A DNA stretch of 64,000 nt, from the NCBI GenBank assembly GCA_036429605.1, contig JAVFKD010000015.1, forward strand, positions 3,743,421-3,807,420, in the 5' to 3' direction. Position 1 is the stretch's first letter; each line of letters opens with the position of its first letter. The position numbers and the translations under genes are program-made. The notes beneath the pieces were generated by a model. The model did not search any database. It worked only from the letters and a program-made list of their open reading frames with translations, and was not told the origin of the DNA. The stretch comes from Cladobotryum mycophilum. Taxonomy: Eukaryota; Ascomycota; Sordariomycetes; Hypocreales; Hypocreaceae. Of this stretch, positions 24,476 to 35,360 are shown one piece after another.

Positions 24476-25777
24476 TCATGCGTCATTGCACGTAAAGCCA
24501 ATGGGGTTGTTTACATTGTGGCAATACCATTTGCTCGGCACCTGGTTGGTTGCCTTATTTGTTACGTTGAAGTCCGTTACTTCAATGTTGTTACAACCAC
24601 CTGCGGCAGCGCTGCACTGGAAGTGACCGGCATGGATCACATCTGGTGTGGTCCACCCACTGACCCTTCGCCAGGCAACGTCCTGCAATTTGAACTTGCT
24701 CGTGTCGCAGTTCTTTCCTGCAAGCCCTGAGTAGTTTTCGCACTGCCAGGCGAAGAAGGGCTCCTGTCGCAGGCCCTCAACTTTAATGTCCTCCATGACA
24801 ATGTCCTTGGCAATGCCCAGGCCACCGCCGCCGCCGTTGGGGGGATAGCCATTGGAGATGCCAGCCCAAGTCTTGAGATAGGAAACGTGGGCGGTATTTC
24901 GTAGGGTGATGTTCTTGGCGTAGAAATTGGTAATGTACTCGTACTTGCCGTTGTACTGTCCCATAGAGCCAATGGCAATGCCCTGGCCATTCTCGAAGTA
25001 ACTGTCGTAGATGGAAATGTTGCTAGAGTTGCCCTTGAGTGCAATACCATCGTCACCATTGGAGACAACCCAGCGTCGGAAGGTGATGTTATCGGAGTAA
25101 ACGGTATCACAACCATCAGTATTGAGGGTGCTCCATTGGCTGTTGGAAGTACTGTTGACGTAAATGTCCTCCAGATCTACGCCCTTTGAGTATGTGATTG
25201 CCATAGTCCACATCTGGCTCTGGACGAAACGCAGACCCTTGACAACGGAATTTTTGAGAGTACGAAAGTTGATGTTCATGGGTCTGCGAGGTAGGTTGCC
25301 CTGAGATCTAGCCCAGTCATACCAAACCTGGCCATTTCCATCGAAAGTTCCAACGTTGTAACCATTCCAGTTGACTTTGTCGCCACCAAAGTACCACACA
25401 GTGCTCTGGTTTTGGAAGCCAACAGGCATGGATACGGACAGCCAATAGTCGATGTCTGTGCTCCAAAGGAAGCGCCCAAACTGGTTGATGGAAACGTCGT
25501 CGAGGTCCAACGTTGTCATGTTGGTGTTGATGTGATAGATAGAGCCGGGAAACACGACAAGACCCTTGGTGCGACACTTGTTGTTGAGTGCATCCATAAT
25601 AGCTAGAGCATCGTTCCCTCCTTTGGCATCAGGAAGCACGTAGCAAAGCTGGCGTCCCTGCGACTTGGCAAGGGCTGCCCAGTATGCTTCATTATGAGCA
25701 TTGTTGGGATCTGGGGCTGGGGCTGATGAGACTGGCAAAGCCAGAGCCGTCAAGACGAGGGCGAGGAGACCCTTCAT
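24476..25777 (-). CDS. secreted GH28 exo-pectinase-like glycoside hydrolase, 433 aa
   Basis: Secreted right-handed beta-helix enzyme acting on pectin; exo-polygalacturonase or rhamnosidase-type is most likely. There is a clear signal peptide (MKGLLALVLTALALPVSSA). Catalytic landmarks of GH28 are present: NTDGCDT (N-T-D), NGDDGIALKG (paired Asp), and GQGIAIGSMGQY where endo-acting enzymes have GHG. The Gln in place of His and the GSxGQY ending fit the exo-acting branch. Several N-glycosylation sequons (NMT, NQS, NSS, NIT) are visible. It is intronless with the usual length for the family. An (AG)n tract lies just upstream of the ATG. No functional link to the NRPS is apparent; it is probably a carbon-catabolite or pectin-regulated gene. 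Confidence 0.9.
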   Translation of the reverse strand: MKGLLALVLTALALPVSSAPAPDPNNAHNEAYWAALAKSQGRQLCYVLPDAKGGNDALAIMDALNNKCRTKGLVVFPGSIYHINTNMTTLDLDDVSINQFGRFLWSTDIDYWLSVSMPVGFQNQSTVWYFGGDKVNWNGYNVGTFDGNGQVWYDWARSQGNLPRRPMNINFRTLKNSVVKGLRFVQSQMWTMAITYSKGVDLEDIYVNSTSNSQWSTLNTDGCDTVYSDNITFRRWVVSNGDDGIALKGNSSNISIYDSYFENGQGIAIGSMGQYNGKYEYITNFYAKNITLRNTAHVSYLKTWAGISNGYPPNGGGGGLGIAKDIVMEDIKVEGLRQEPFFAWQCENYSGLAGKNCDTSKFKLQDVAWRRVSGWTTPDVIHAGHFQCSAAAGGCNNIEVTDFNVTNKATNQVPSKWYCHNVNNPIGFTCNDA

Positions 25778-25791
25778 GATGTATGCCGGAA

Positions 25792-25810
25792 AGAGAGAGA
25801 GAGAGAGAGG
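25792..25810. repeat. (AG)n microsatellite in the GH28 5' leader
   Basis: An uninterrupted GA/AG run on the plus strand (CT/TC on the sense strand of GH28) lies within 15-35 nt upstream of the ATG. Such CT-rich tracts are common in fungal promoters and 5' UTRs. Confidence 0.85.
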
Positions 25811-28731
25811 GAGACAATACAGCGTCGATGCAAGTCAGAGAAGCACAAGAACTCAGCAAAGATATGCTATCGTCGCATAATAATGATAAAAGATACTGGG
25901 AAGTAAGGAAGGAGGGTGGGCAAGATTGCTTGGACAAGAGTCGTGGAGAACAGGAGGACCATGAACGAGGAGAGGCCCATCTATTCATACTTGTGCCGCA
26001 TGTCTTGCCCTTGCAAAATGAACACAGTCAACGGCGTGTTCATGGTGGTCTCTCTCGATGCCATGATCCGAACGGCGCCGTCTTGGCCATGCAATTTCTG
26101 CGTCACAACAGACGGCCAAATTTCCACACACCCCTTCTCCACGGAGCTACGCACTGCAATATGAGTCGGCATATGGGGTCACGCAACACGACCAGCGGCC
26201 AGAACAAAGGACCCGAGAGTTTTTTGCCCGTAATGCCCAACTGGCTCAAAGACGCCCGAGGAATTGCAAGGACCAAGTGAATGACGATGCCCACATAAGT
26301 TGAAAATGCTACCTCGACGTCCTTGGCCGCCGCGCTCCCCCGCACAGAAATCTGGGTATACGGAAGGATCTGCGCGGAGAGGGGGCTTCTTGTTGGTTGA
26401 GCGGAATCCATATTACCTCCAGCGCCCAGAGGCCACAAAAGAGGACCCACGAGAGCATGGGTTTGTCTGGGGTCCTCGTGCTCATCGACCATGTCAAGGT
26501 TACATTTTGGGGTCATTCAGATCCAGCTTTTTTTCGGAGGGGGAGACAAGCTTGCCCAAAGACAAGGGCATTGGAAGGGCGGTGGTGATTTTAGGTAGAA
26601 CATGGCGTTTGTTTTGTCTCACCTCACCACCAACTACGGGAGATGAATGGAAATGCAAAATATTAACGTTGTCGTAATCTGAGTGGCACGAAAGCAAGCG
26701 TTGTGTTTATTGCCAAATGGGGACGACGCAAAGAGGCCATTTGGCTGTAAGCTGCACGCAAATAAGCATTATTCCATCCTGTCTGCAAACGCCCAATTAT
26801 CATCTGTGCCTTGCTTCTAATAAGCCTAATATAGCCCCAACAGCGGCCGCGCGGGGACGCCGTCTGAGTCTGGTCGTTCTGTTTTTTGTCTTCTTTCTTT
26901 TTCCTTTTGATTGTAGCGGCAGCCAGGTGAACCCATTGAGCCGATTCCTCCCCCGACTAATAACATAAACAACCCAAACACCAGATGCGAGATGGTTACA
27001 GAGTCAGGAATGTAACACTGATCCGTCTACGTTGGAGGTGACATATTCACCGACATGTCTTGTGCTCATCTGAGTCTTCTCATTTCTTTATTTGAGACCT
27101 GAAAGAATAAATAGCATGTGCCTTAACTTGTTATGATTTGTCTCGTCGGTGAGGTAGCATTGACCGAGCGTTCGTCGTTGCTACTAAGGAAGAAGCTTGA
27201 TCCTTGGAAACCCGGGGTCCTTTTTTCGGATGTAATCCCTTGCATCCCCCTCCCCGTGACACTTTGTCCAGCAGACCTTCTGATGCTGCAAATGAGGAGG
27301 CACTCTCAAACCCTTTTTTCTTTGCTATTATTTGCACGACCAACATATTACTTCCCCTCACATTTACCCATAGAACGTCTCGTGATCTGTTTGTTTACCT
27401 ATGGATGTACGTAAAGCAACATGCATACACAGTATATATCAAGCTGCAAGGCATTTCATTTACCGGACGGAGTGCAGTACATACGAGAAAGGAAAGATCT
27501 GCGGTACCAGGCCCGAAATGCGTCCCCCCCCGGGTCAGCGACGAGGAATCGCTGCTGCTACCTCAGTGTGATTTCCCCCAACGGGCTTGTATGACGAGCC
27601 AAATTGCCGTTCATTTATTCCTTCGTGTCAATTATTCTCTCGGCAAATGACAAATTCAGAGAGATGAAGTCTATGACGAGTTCTTCGTCGCAATAGCCGA
27701 CGGCTCCATGCAAGACGGCTTGGCACTTCACAGCAAAGTGTGGGAACAGCAGCAAATCGACTCGCATCCTTTCGGTCTCAACTCGACACTTTTACCGGGC
27801 ATTGCCAAATTTTCGATGTTCAAAGTTTCTTCTAGACCCTGACTCCTTCAGGCACCAGCAGCTCTCAAACGTCAGCAGCCTGCATCGTCCTCTTTCAAGT
27901 CGTCCAGGAGAGCCCTTGAGCTGTTGGTTGATGCCAATGACATCTTTATTTTTAGGAATTATGGAGCGTCCACGGCTCCAGCACCATGGATGAGATGTTT
28001 CAATTTCCCCGCGATTGATAAGCGTTGGGCACCGCAACACCCTTGATGATCCTAGTTCTGCGAACGAAAGCGAGCAAAGATCACCCAACACACCAAATCA
28101 TATTAGCCAGCAGCTCTTTTGCTGAGCATCATTCTCTCTCCTGTGTGATGCACTAGAGTTACAGCAATCCTATTCTAGCGACAAAGGGTGATTGCTTCCA
28201 CTCACCCCTATGGACGCTTTGACCTTTCACTGTGCCGCTATGCGGAGTCACCTAACCCATACACTTGTACTCAGAACTTTTACCTGCTCAAACTGTCAGA
28301 TGGAAAATAGAATCTGTCGACTGAGGCCCAGACTAGAAAGCTCACACAATTCTCATTGAAAAGATGGGGGGTTTTTTTTTGCTATCAATGCCAAGTTACG
28401 ACACTGAGTGGTGATGTTTCTAGGATACTCTTCCTGCCTGGTAACTTCAGAGAGAGTCAGATGATAATAGTACATGTATAATCACAAACTCAGGATCCCA
28501 GGCCTTTCAACCCCCACGTTAGTATCTCCAATACTCATACACGTGATAGCAGTTTAATTAACCATTGAAGCCATGTTGTGGAAGAGCTAGAGTGAAGACT
28601 GGCGGTGAAAACGCCACAAGAAATAGAAAACCCCCCAAAAAGAATGCGTCAAAATTGAGGCCATCATTATTCTCAAGTTTCCCTTCACTTTTTGCTGTGA
28701 CAAAATTTGCAAGCATTAGCCGTCTCTAACC
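25811..28731. other. intergenic, 2.9 kb without a supported gene
   Basis: This holds the upstream regions of GH28 (minus) and the MCT-type transporter (plus). ORFs of 60-165 codons occur on both strands but show no recognisable motif, signal peptide with cysteine pattern, or consistent exon phases. A TTTTTTTT/GGGG run is near 28365-28380. I see nothing annotatable. Confidence 0.5.
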
Positions 28732-30398
28732 ATGGCTACCTCAATCACAACAGCTATTGAACTTACAAACATCGCTTCCACCGGCCCTGGTTCAACATGG
28801 GCTCCCAGAAACGTCACCACTAACAAGCAGCAACCTCCCATCATCGACGACGTCCTCGAAGCGTCCCATGTCGCCGACTCCACTGCCCCCGACGGCGGCT
28901 ACGGCTGGGTCGTCATCCTCAGCGGCTTTATCCTCCTCTGGTGGTCCCTGGGCACGACATATGCCTGGGGCGTCATGCAGACCGCCCTCGTCGCCCAGGG
29001 CCTGTCCAACCCGGCAGTCCTGTCTTTCGTCGGCTCTCTGCAGGCGGCGCTGATCTCGGCTTTGGCGATTGTCAACTCGCGATTCATGCGAAAGGTGGGC
29101 GTGAGGACAACGGCTGTACTTGGGGCGGTTTTGATGGGCGGGAGTGAGATCTTGAGTAGTTTTACGGTGGGAAATTTGGGGGCTTTGTTCTTTACGTCGG
29201 GGGCGATGATGGGACTGGGGGTTAGGTAGGTTTTCATCTACTCCTTCATGGGATGAGTTACTCAATACACATACCTAACGTTGTGCGATGTCAATTAAAG
29301 TCTTGTCTTTGTGGTGAGTGAATCCCCGTTCCCGATCGTGAATTCCGACCATGTTACGATACACAAGTCCGCGGATCAAGGCACGCAGCTAACCTTGAAT
29401 ACGGGCCATAGGTCATTTCCACCGTTCCGTCGCAGTACTTCAGCGCAAAGCGAGGCCTCGCCAACGGCTTCATGTTTGCTGGTAGTGGATTCGGTGGAGC
29501 TGCTGTGAGCTTCATCCTCGATGCTCTGATTCAGAAACTGGGCACCGCGTGGGCGTACCGCATTATTGGTCTCATGACTCTGGCCACTGGTGTTCCAGCT
29601 GCATGGATGATCAAGGAGAGGGCGCCAATTGCTCGACGGAGCGCGATAGAATGGTATGCACTGGATCTTTTAGCTTCCCACAGATGCAACAGGCGTGCTG
29701 AGAACATCTACTGCAGGCGATTGTTCAAATCTCTAGTCTTCAACCTTGTCTTCTTAGGCAGCGCAATCGGGACATTCCCCCTCTTCGTCCCCCCATTCTT
29801 CATTCCACTGTACGCCAAGTCTCTCGGCTTCTCCTCTAATGTCGGCGCCGGTCTTGTTGCGGGCTTCAGTCTCTCCTCTGCAGCAGGACGCATCCTTTCC
29901 GGCCTGGCGTCTGACAGGATCGGCTCTCTAAACGCAGTGTTTGTGTCTCTGGTTTTCACAACTATCACCATGCTGGCCATATGGCCAACTTCCACCACAT
30001 TGGGGCCGTTAATTGTGTTTGTCGTCATCAATGGTGCTGCTAATGGGGCTTTCTTCTCGACCATGCCAACCGCGATAAGTAAGGTGTTTGGCAGTGCGAG
30101 GGTGGCGGTTGCAATGAGTATGGTTGTAACTGGTTGGATCGGAGGCTATCTCATGGTAAGTGGCCCGAGATATAAATATGTAATGTGTTCACACTCGCTT
30201 TTGGACCAAGATAAATTAACTGCGTATAAGGGAGCACCTATAGCCGGCTACCTCCTTGAAAACTTTGGAGGGGTTGATGGTGGGCTGCAGGCATACCGGC
30301 CTGCTATGTTCTATGCTGGTTCCTTAGCCTTCGTCTCTGGTATTCTCATCTTGACAGCCCGATTTCGCATAAATAAATCCCTCCTAGCTATTGTATAG
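28732..30398 (+). CDS. monocarboxylate-type MFS transporter (MCT/MCH family), 451 aa, five exons
   Basis: Predicted 12-TM plasma-membrane permease of the fungal monocarboxylate-porter-like group. Exons by eye: 28732-29225, 29301-29313, 29412-29653, 29717-30155 and 30231-30398; phases agree and give 452 codons with stop. Exon 2 is only 13 nt, flanked by GTAGGT and GTGAGT donors. The hallmark DGGYGWVVILSGF in TM1 is the MCT signature [D/E]G[G/S][W/Y]GW. A second-half loop includes PSQYFSAKRGLANGF (exon 3), the equivalent of YFxKRRxLAxG. The N-terminus is a ~50-residue cytosolic tail. It is convergent with the CYP504-like gene (157 nt between stops), a weak hint that it may import an aromatic or aliphatic carboxylate. 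The substrate is not determinable from sequence. Confidence 0.9.
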
Positions 30399-30554
30399 AA
30401 TGTGCTATTTATGAAACTTCTCAAATCAACAAGTCATGAAGTGAACCCCGAGTCAGACATCTCCAAAAATACAGTATATTGAATAACCCTTTCAAACGCT
30501 AAATTGTACAACTATCACAACAATGCAATGGCTTTAAAGCCAGATCATCTATAT
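30399..30554. other. short convergent spacer
   Basis: The 156 nt between the stops of the MCT-type transporter and the P450. Both 3' UTRs must overlap or lie here. No other feature is visible. Confidence 0.5.
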
Positions 30555-32283
30555 TTACAAGTCCTTCGTTCTCTCCTCAGCCTCTCCAATCCATGCCTTG
30601 AGCTTACCCTCGTCGCGCGGCTTCAAATTGATCTTGAAAGGCTTGGGGTCGGTAGTCAAGGAAGTCGGGTTCGCGCTGCATTCGATAGAATCCATGATGG
30701 GCGCATCGGCTTTGTCCCGCGGAGGCAGGATCTCAAATGCGGTGATGAGTCGAATAAAGGCAGTGTAAAGCTCGCGGTTGGCAAGGTGCGAACCGGCGCA
30801 CATTCTGGAGCCAGCTCCATATCCGTAATGGGGGTGCCGATTTCGGTATCTTCTAAGAATCGTTCAGGGATAAATTCTCGAGGCATCTTGAAGCGAGACT
30901 CGTCGTAGTCTGCTGCATAGGCGTTCTGTGGCATTTCTTTAGAGTTTGGGTCTCCCAATGTCTGAATAAGCTTAACAGGCACTTACCATGAAGAATGTTG
31001 TACCAGCAGGAATCACAGAGCCTTCGTACGGAATATCCTTGATGTTTGTTCGGGGTAGGCAGATGGGAATAACCGTCCAGTAACGTAACGTTTCCTTGAC
31101 CAATGCAGTGACGTAGGTGACCTTTTCTTCGACCAAACACTTTTCCCACGCATCGCCATCTGGGTAAGCTTCTTCGATAGCCTTGAGAGCCTTCTTCTGA
31201 ACTTCCTGGCCCTCGGAGGTCGAGAAGTAGGCCATGCCCATGATCAAGTTACCTGGGACAGTATCCAAACCGGCAGAAACCATGGTAAGACAGATGGACT
31301 TCAATTCGGCTAGACCCACTATGTCAGTATGCAAAATAGAACGTTATAAGAAAGTATCCATACCTTCATTCAACTTCGCTTCCGGGTCCTTCAGAATATT
31401 TCCAGTGATGCAGGGCTTGTCTGTACCATTGGCAATTCGCTCCTTGAGGTCGTTGAGCATGTCGGTCAAATACTCGTCTCGCCTAGTGCGGTAAACTCCG
31501 GCCATCTTGTTTTGTTTGCTAAAGGGTCGCAAAAGTGGGACGTAGTCTTGCCAGTTGTTGCTCGTTGACCGGAAATTGGAAATCTCGCGCTCCACGTGGG
31601 TGATTTCTTGCAGGAGTTTGCTATCAACACCGCCGTCAATGCGGAAACCGTAGTTAAGGGTCAAGGACGTGTTGAGAGCGAATCGGGCCATGTATGGGCT
31701 GGGGTCGACTTCCTGAGTACCATCCTTGCAGTCTTTGAGGAGATCTTTGATGCTGGCAGTGGATTCAAGATCTAGGATGGGCATGTAGGATTGGACAGCG
31801 GGGCGATTGAGCGCAGTAGCGGCAGCCTTACGGCGCCTCTTGCAGGACTCATCCCAGGGAGAAGTACCAATGGTGAAGCCTTGGGAGGTAGAGACGACGG
31901 AGTGAAAGGTGTGAAATGTCGGACGGGAAATAAGCGATGACTGGTGGGTAATCCAAAAGTGCTTGACAGAGTCGTATGAGTTGACAAAGATGACACGCTA
32001 TGGGGTTTCCCAACGTTAGTTATTGCAAAGCAGCATTCGCCATTTGACAATCACTTACCTTATTCCCCAATCGGGTTTGGAAGACTGGGCCATATTTGGA
32101 AGCCCATTTTTGTGCGACACGAGCGTGGTCTACTCCAAGCTGCAGAAGGTTGCCAAAAATGGGTACGCCTGGGATTTCCGGAATGCCCTTGATCTTGGCA
32201 ACATCGGTGGCATTGAGGAATTTGAAGAGTGTGTAAACAGCTACGAGGATAACAATCCCCAGAATTTGGTAGGACATGATCAA
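30555..32283 (-). CDS. cytochrome P450, CYP504-like (phenylacetate 2-hydroxylase family), ~520 aa, one frameshift
   Basis: ER-anchored monooxygenase with one N-terminal TM (about residues 5-20) followed by a proline-rich hinge (IPEIPGVPIFGN). Exons by eye: 32283-32059, 31997-31364, 31318-30987, 30925-30555, with consistent phases. The I-helix SAGLDTVPGN, K-helix ETLR and haem loop YGYGAGSRMCAG are present. The blocks LISRPTFHTFHSVV, SQGFTIGTSPWDESCKRRRK and ALNRPAVQSYMP are strongly reminiscent of Aspergillus PhacA (CYP504), which hydroxylates phenylacetate on the route to homogentisate. The frame is lost at a five-base G run (30830-30834 on the plus strand) just before the haem loop; one extra base restores it and gives 521 codons including stop, so this is probably a base-call error. 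It is convergent with the MCT-type transporter. A role in aromatic acid catabolism is inferred from the family. Confidence 0.88.
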
Positions 32284-33837
32284 AGAAAGTTCGCCTTTTC
32301 GACTCGATTTTGAAAGTGACGTTGGTCTTGATACTAAAGCTGTTCTCGTCTCCTCTCTTCCTCGTCACCTTTTCGACGGAATGATGGTATTGTAGAGAAT
32401 GCTTTTTTCTACCAAGCATCAACCCATCATTTAGCGAGGCTGATGGCTCAAATATATAAACAAGAGTGAGGGAAAAAATTCCTTGTACTAAATTGAGCGC
32501 ATCGCTATGTTGCATTTGCGACTCCTTGTCTCCCTTGACGATGACGAAGGCAACGAAGTTGGTTGGCTGACATGGTTCAGCGAGGGGTGCATGCGGGGAA
32601 GCAATGGAAGTGTGTCCATCACATTTGGAGACAAGCTCCCCCATCGACGGATCCTGCATTCCGCATTCCGAATCCGATTCCGTGGCTTGACAACTCCATC
32701 TCAAGCTGCTGTTTGTCAAATTCCATGCTAAAAAGGGTATACAATCTGCGAATGCGGGCAGGGACTGACTCTTGGACGTTAATAAAGGGCGTTTTTTGAA
32801 TCAGTGGGTTGTATTCCGAGTCGCGCATCATCCGCAAGAAGCCAAGCCCGGCATCTACAGCTTGATATTCCGAATTGTCATCTCCTTGGAATCTTACCGG
32901 CAACATCGGTGAGGGGCTGGGCATCCCTCCCTTGACGGAAATAAACACGGCAAGTTTGCTATGGACAAGAGAACATCACTGGATTGGATCTTATCGAAAC
33001 ATCATATTGCAAAGGTTTCGGTCCATGCACCAACGCAATGATACGGCATCTATCTTCAACAAGGCACTACAGCGGGAGACAGTCAGTGCAGCGTTATCAT
33101 CTCCACTACGAAGACGGAATCTTTTGAGTCCTGTGGCCCAGGCTTCGGCAGTTGGTATTGCATCCAGCCTCTAACAAGATGATCTAGTGCAATCCCGAGT
33201 TAAAAATTGCCTGCCCATCAGGAGCAGATGCGCAAACATTACTTCATCCATGGCCTGCCCTGACCCATGCATGCATGGAAGGTCAACGGTTTTGTGGTTT
33301 CACCATACAGTTAACGGGCGTTGAACCAAACCGGACATCCGCCCCAATGCCGAACGTCGGAAGCGATTGCACTCAGGAGACAGACAATTCCCCTTTTTTC
33401 AGATCAGGGGAGATTTGGGTCTACTGAACTTGGCGAATATTATCCTAGCTATTGGAAAAGCATATGAGTAGACTAAAAGACGAGTACGAATCCCAGTGCC
33501 GGGTGTACCAAAGTTGCCAGCCAATGATCCATGACCAACGGCCCGTGCCTATCCCTCATTATGAATGCATAGATCGTTACTATTCCGCAAAATAATCAGA
33601 TAGATATAAATAAGTTCCGACGTTACGCAGAATGACTGAAAGCTTAGTCGAAGTGAGACTATTGTAATGCATTGCGTTGCGCGCTGTGATGCTGAACCTA
33701 CTAGCCGAGGCAGTGACTCTGTGTGATGCATGCTGGCGACTTAGACTATATAACAGGGTAGAACTTGTTCAAGGTCTAATATCCTCCGTAGTATAATCGC
33801 CCCAATGAAACTCACGCGACGCAGATCCCGCCCCCTT
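32284..33837. other. intergenic upstream of P450, no supported gene
   Basis: This contains the P450 promoter. A 109-codon minus-strand ORF at 32619-32948 has protein-like composition but starts with GTG, lacks a known domain and could not be extended by plausible splicing. Nothing else is supported. Confidence 0.45.
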
Positions 33838-34354
33838 TTGTGCAGCCAACCTGGGCGTTGATGTCCACCATCAAGACCACACCCCTAAGACCGCCTGGGA
33901 TACTACGGACAAGCTGCAGAGCATTTTACGGCCTTACGGATCGAAGTTCTACGATAGAACTATTTAGAAATTTAGACCATCTATAAAAGTGATTTATTGA
34001 CTTGAGGATATAGAATGCCCATCGCAAGCTGATAGTTTTGTCAAAAAGCTCGAGGAGACATTTGCCACTATGGAGGGCTCGGAAGAAATGAAGAAGTGAG
34101 TTTGGAAGTTAGTAGCTACGCATGAATTTTCTGCAGGATTAAAACCTCATGAATCAATGCTGATGTGCCTCAGTACAATTGTCGACTTATGTTACATAAA
34201 GCCGGAGGCCTGCGTCAACCATAGCCCGTTTAGTAAATCTGAGACCAGATCAGGCATTCATAGAGGCATTGGCCAGTACTACATAGGCTATGACTCGTCA
34301 AAAAAATACGAGACTACAAAGTTTGAGTTCGCAATCCTATCCTTGAGGCGTTGA
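33838..34354 (+). pseudogene. possible decayed coding remnant, unknown family
   Basis: One frame stays open for long blocks broken by only a few stops (TAG near 33965, TGA near 34000 and 34098). The blocks have hydrophilic, globular-looking composition, for example DSFVKKLEETFATMEGSEE. I could not place introns that remove all the stops, and I do not recognise the family. It could be a degenerate gene, a transposon-derived open frame or chance. Confidence 0.25.
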
Positions 34355-35360
34355 TCGTACAATTGACTGTAACATCCGAATCGGGGGTTCCCACATCAGC
34401 AACTAGATGCGCTATTCGTCCAAAGAGGTCATTTTATATCGCTTCGCTTAGCATCATTTACATCACTAAGCGCCATCGGTTGTTTATTTCTCGGCATCAG
34501 ATGTTGATGACACAGGACACCGAAGCTTCAGTCCGCCTGATGGGATGCACTGCCCCCTTTGTTGGCCCCGACCCTGTTGGCTGGAGTTACCCAGCCATGA
34601 TTTTATCTATGAGGCTCAATATTTGGCCGCTTCTGCCTAAACTTGTTTGTGAGATGGAATTCGCCGTCCCTATATCCACTTGGGGTTGGGCCGGTTGGAT
34701 GCCGCCCGAGGTGCATCATGATACCAGAGGTCGGTGATTCCCAAGCACTGACACAGAGGGTATTGAAGAGGTATTGAAGCGTGTATAAATACACCATATT
34801 GGCGGAGTTGTAACTATTATGTGTGCTTCATTAGCTAAATATGGCAAATTGCAAAGAGAACAAGACAACCCGCTGGTTAGACTGAGTGGATTGTAGTTGC
34901 ATGCCACAATGCAACCGTGACTGTCAACGAAGGAGGATGCAAGTTTCAGGATGCATGTTGGTCAGGTTTATGCGAGATATTTGCCACGTAGTGAGCACAT
35001 ATTCAGCCTGCCTCTTTCAAGTCTGCCTTGTGCTGCAAAAGTGGGAGTGTCCCATCATGTCAAACCTTCTCGAGCCTGTTGGTCGCAAATTATACTGTAA
35101 ACAGGTTCAACATTCAGAGAAGGATTTACTTTATAAATGCGGGTCACGCTCCTATGTTTGCAGCTCATGCCATTATGACAAAGAATGAGGCTGGCTACAG
35201 GCAGCAACTGTGGGGGTCCATTCCTTTCCCGTTCTGGTCTGACTGCGTGATTGAAGACATCATCACCTAAAGAGTCAGGTTTGGATTGATGTAATCAATA
35301 AGGAACGCGACCGCCTTCTATGCTTTCAAGATTTTAATCTCGAGAGCTTTGTCAAACGTC
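34355..35360. other. intergenic upstream of C2H2-like regulator
   Basis: Promoter-proximal DNA with short, unconvincing ORFs. No motif or repeat of note was seen. Confidence 0.45.

Noticed and set aside
27133..27650. Overlapping plus-strand ORFs in the 25.8-28.7 kb gap
   Set aside because: No motif, signal peptide or codon pattern; overlapping frames compete with each other.
32619..32948. 109-codon minus-strand ORF upstream of the P450
   Set aside because: Protein-like composition, but a GTG start, no domain and no coherent splicing to other blocks.
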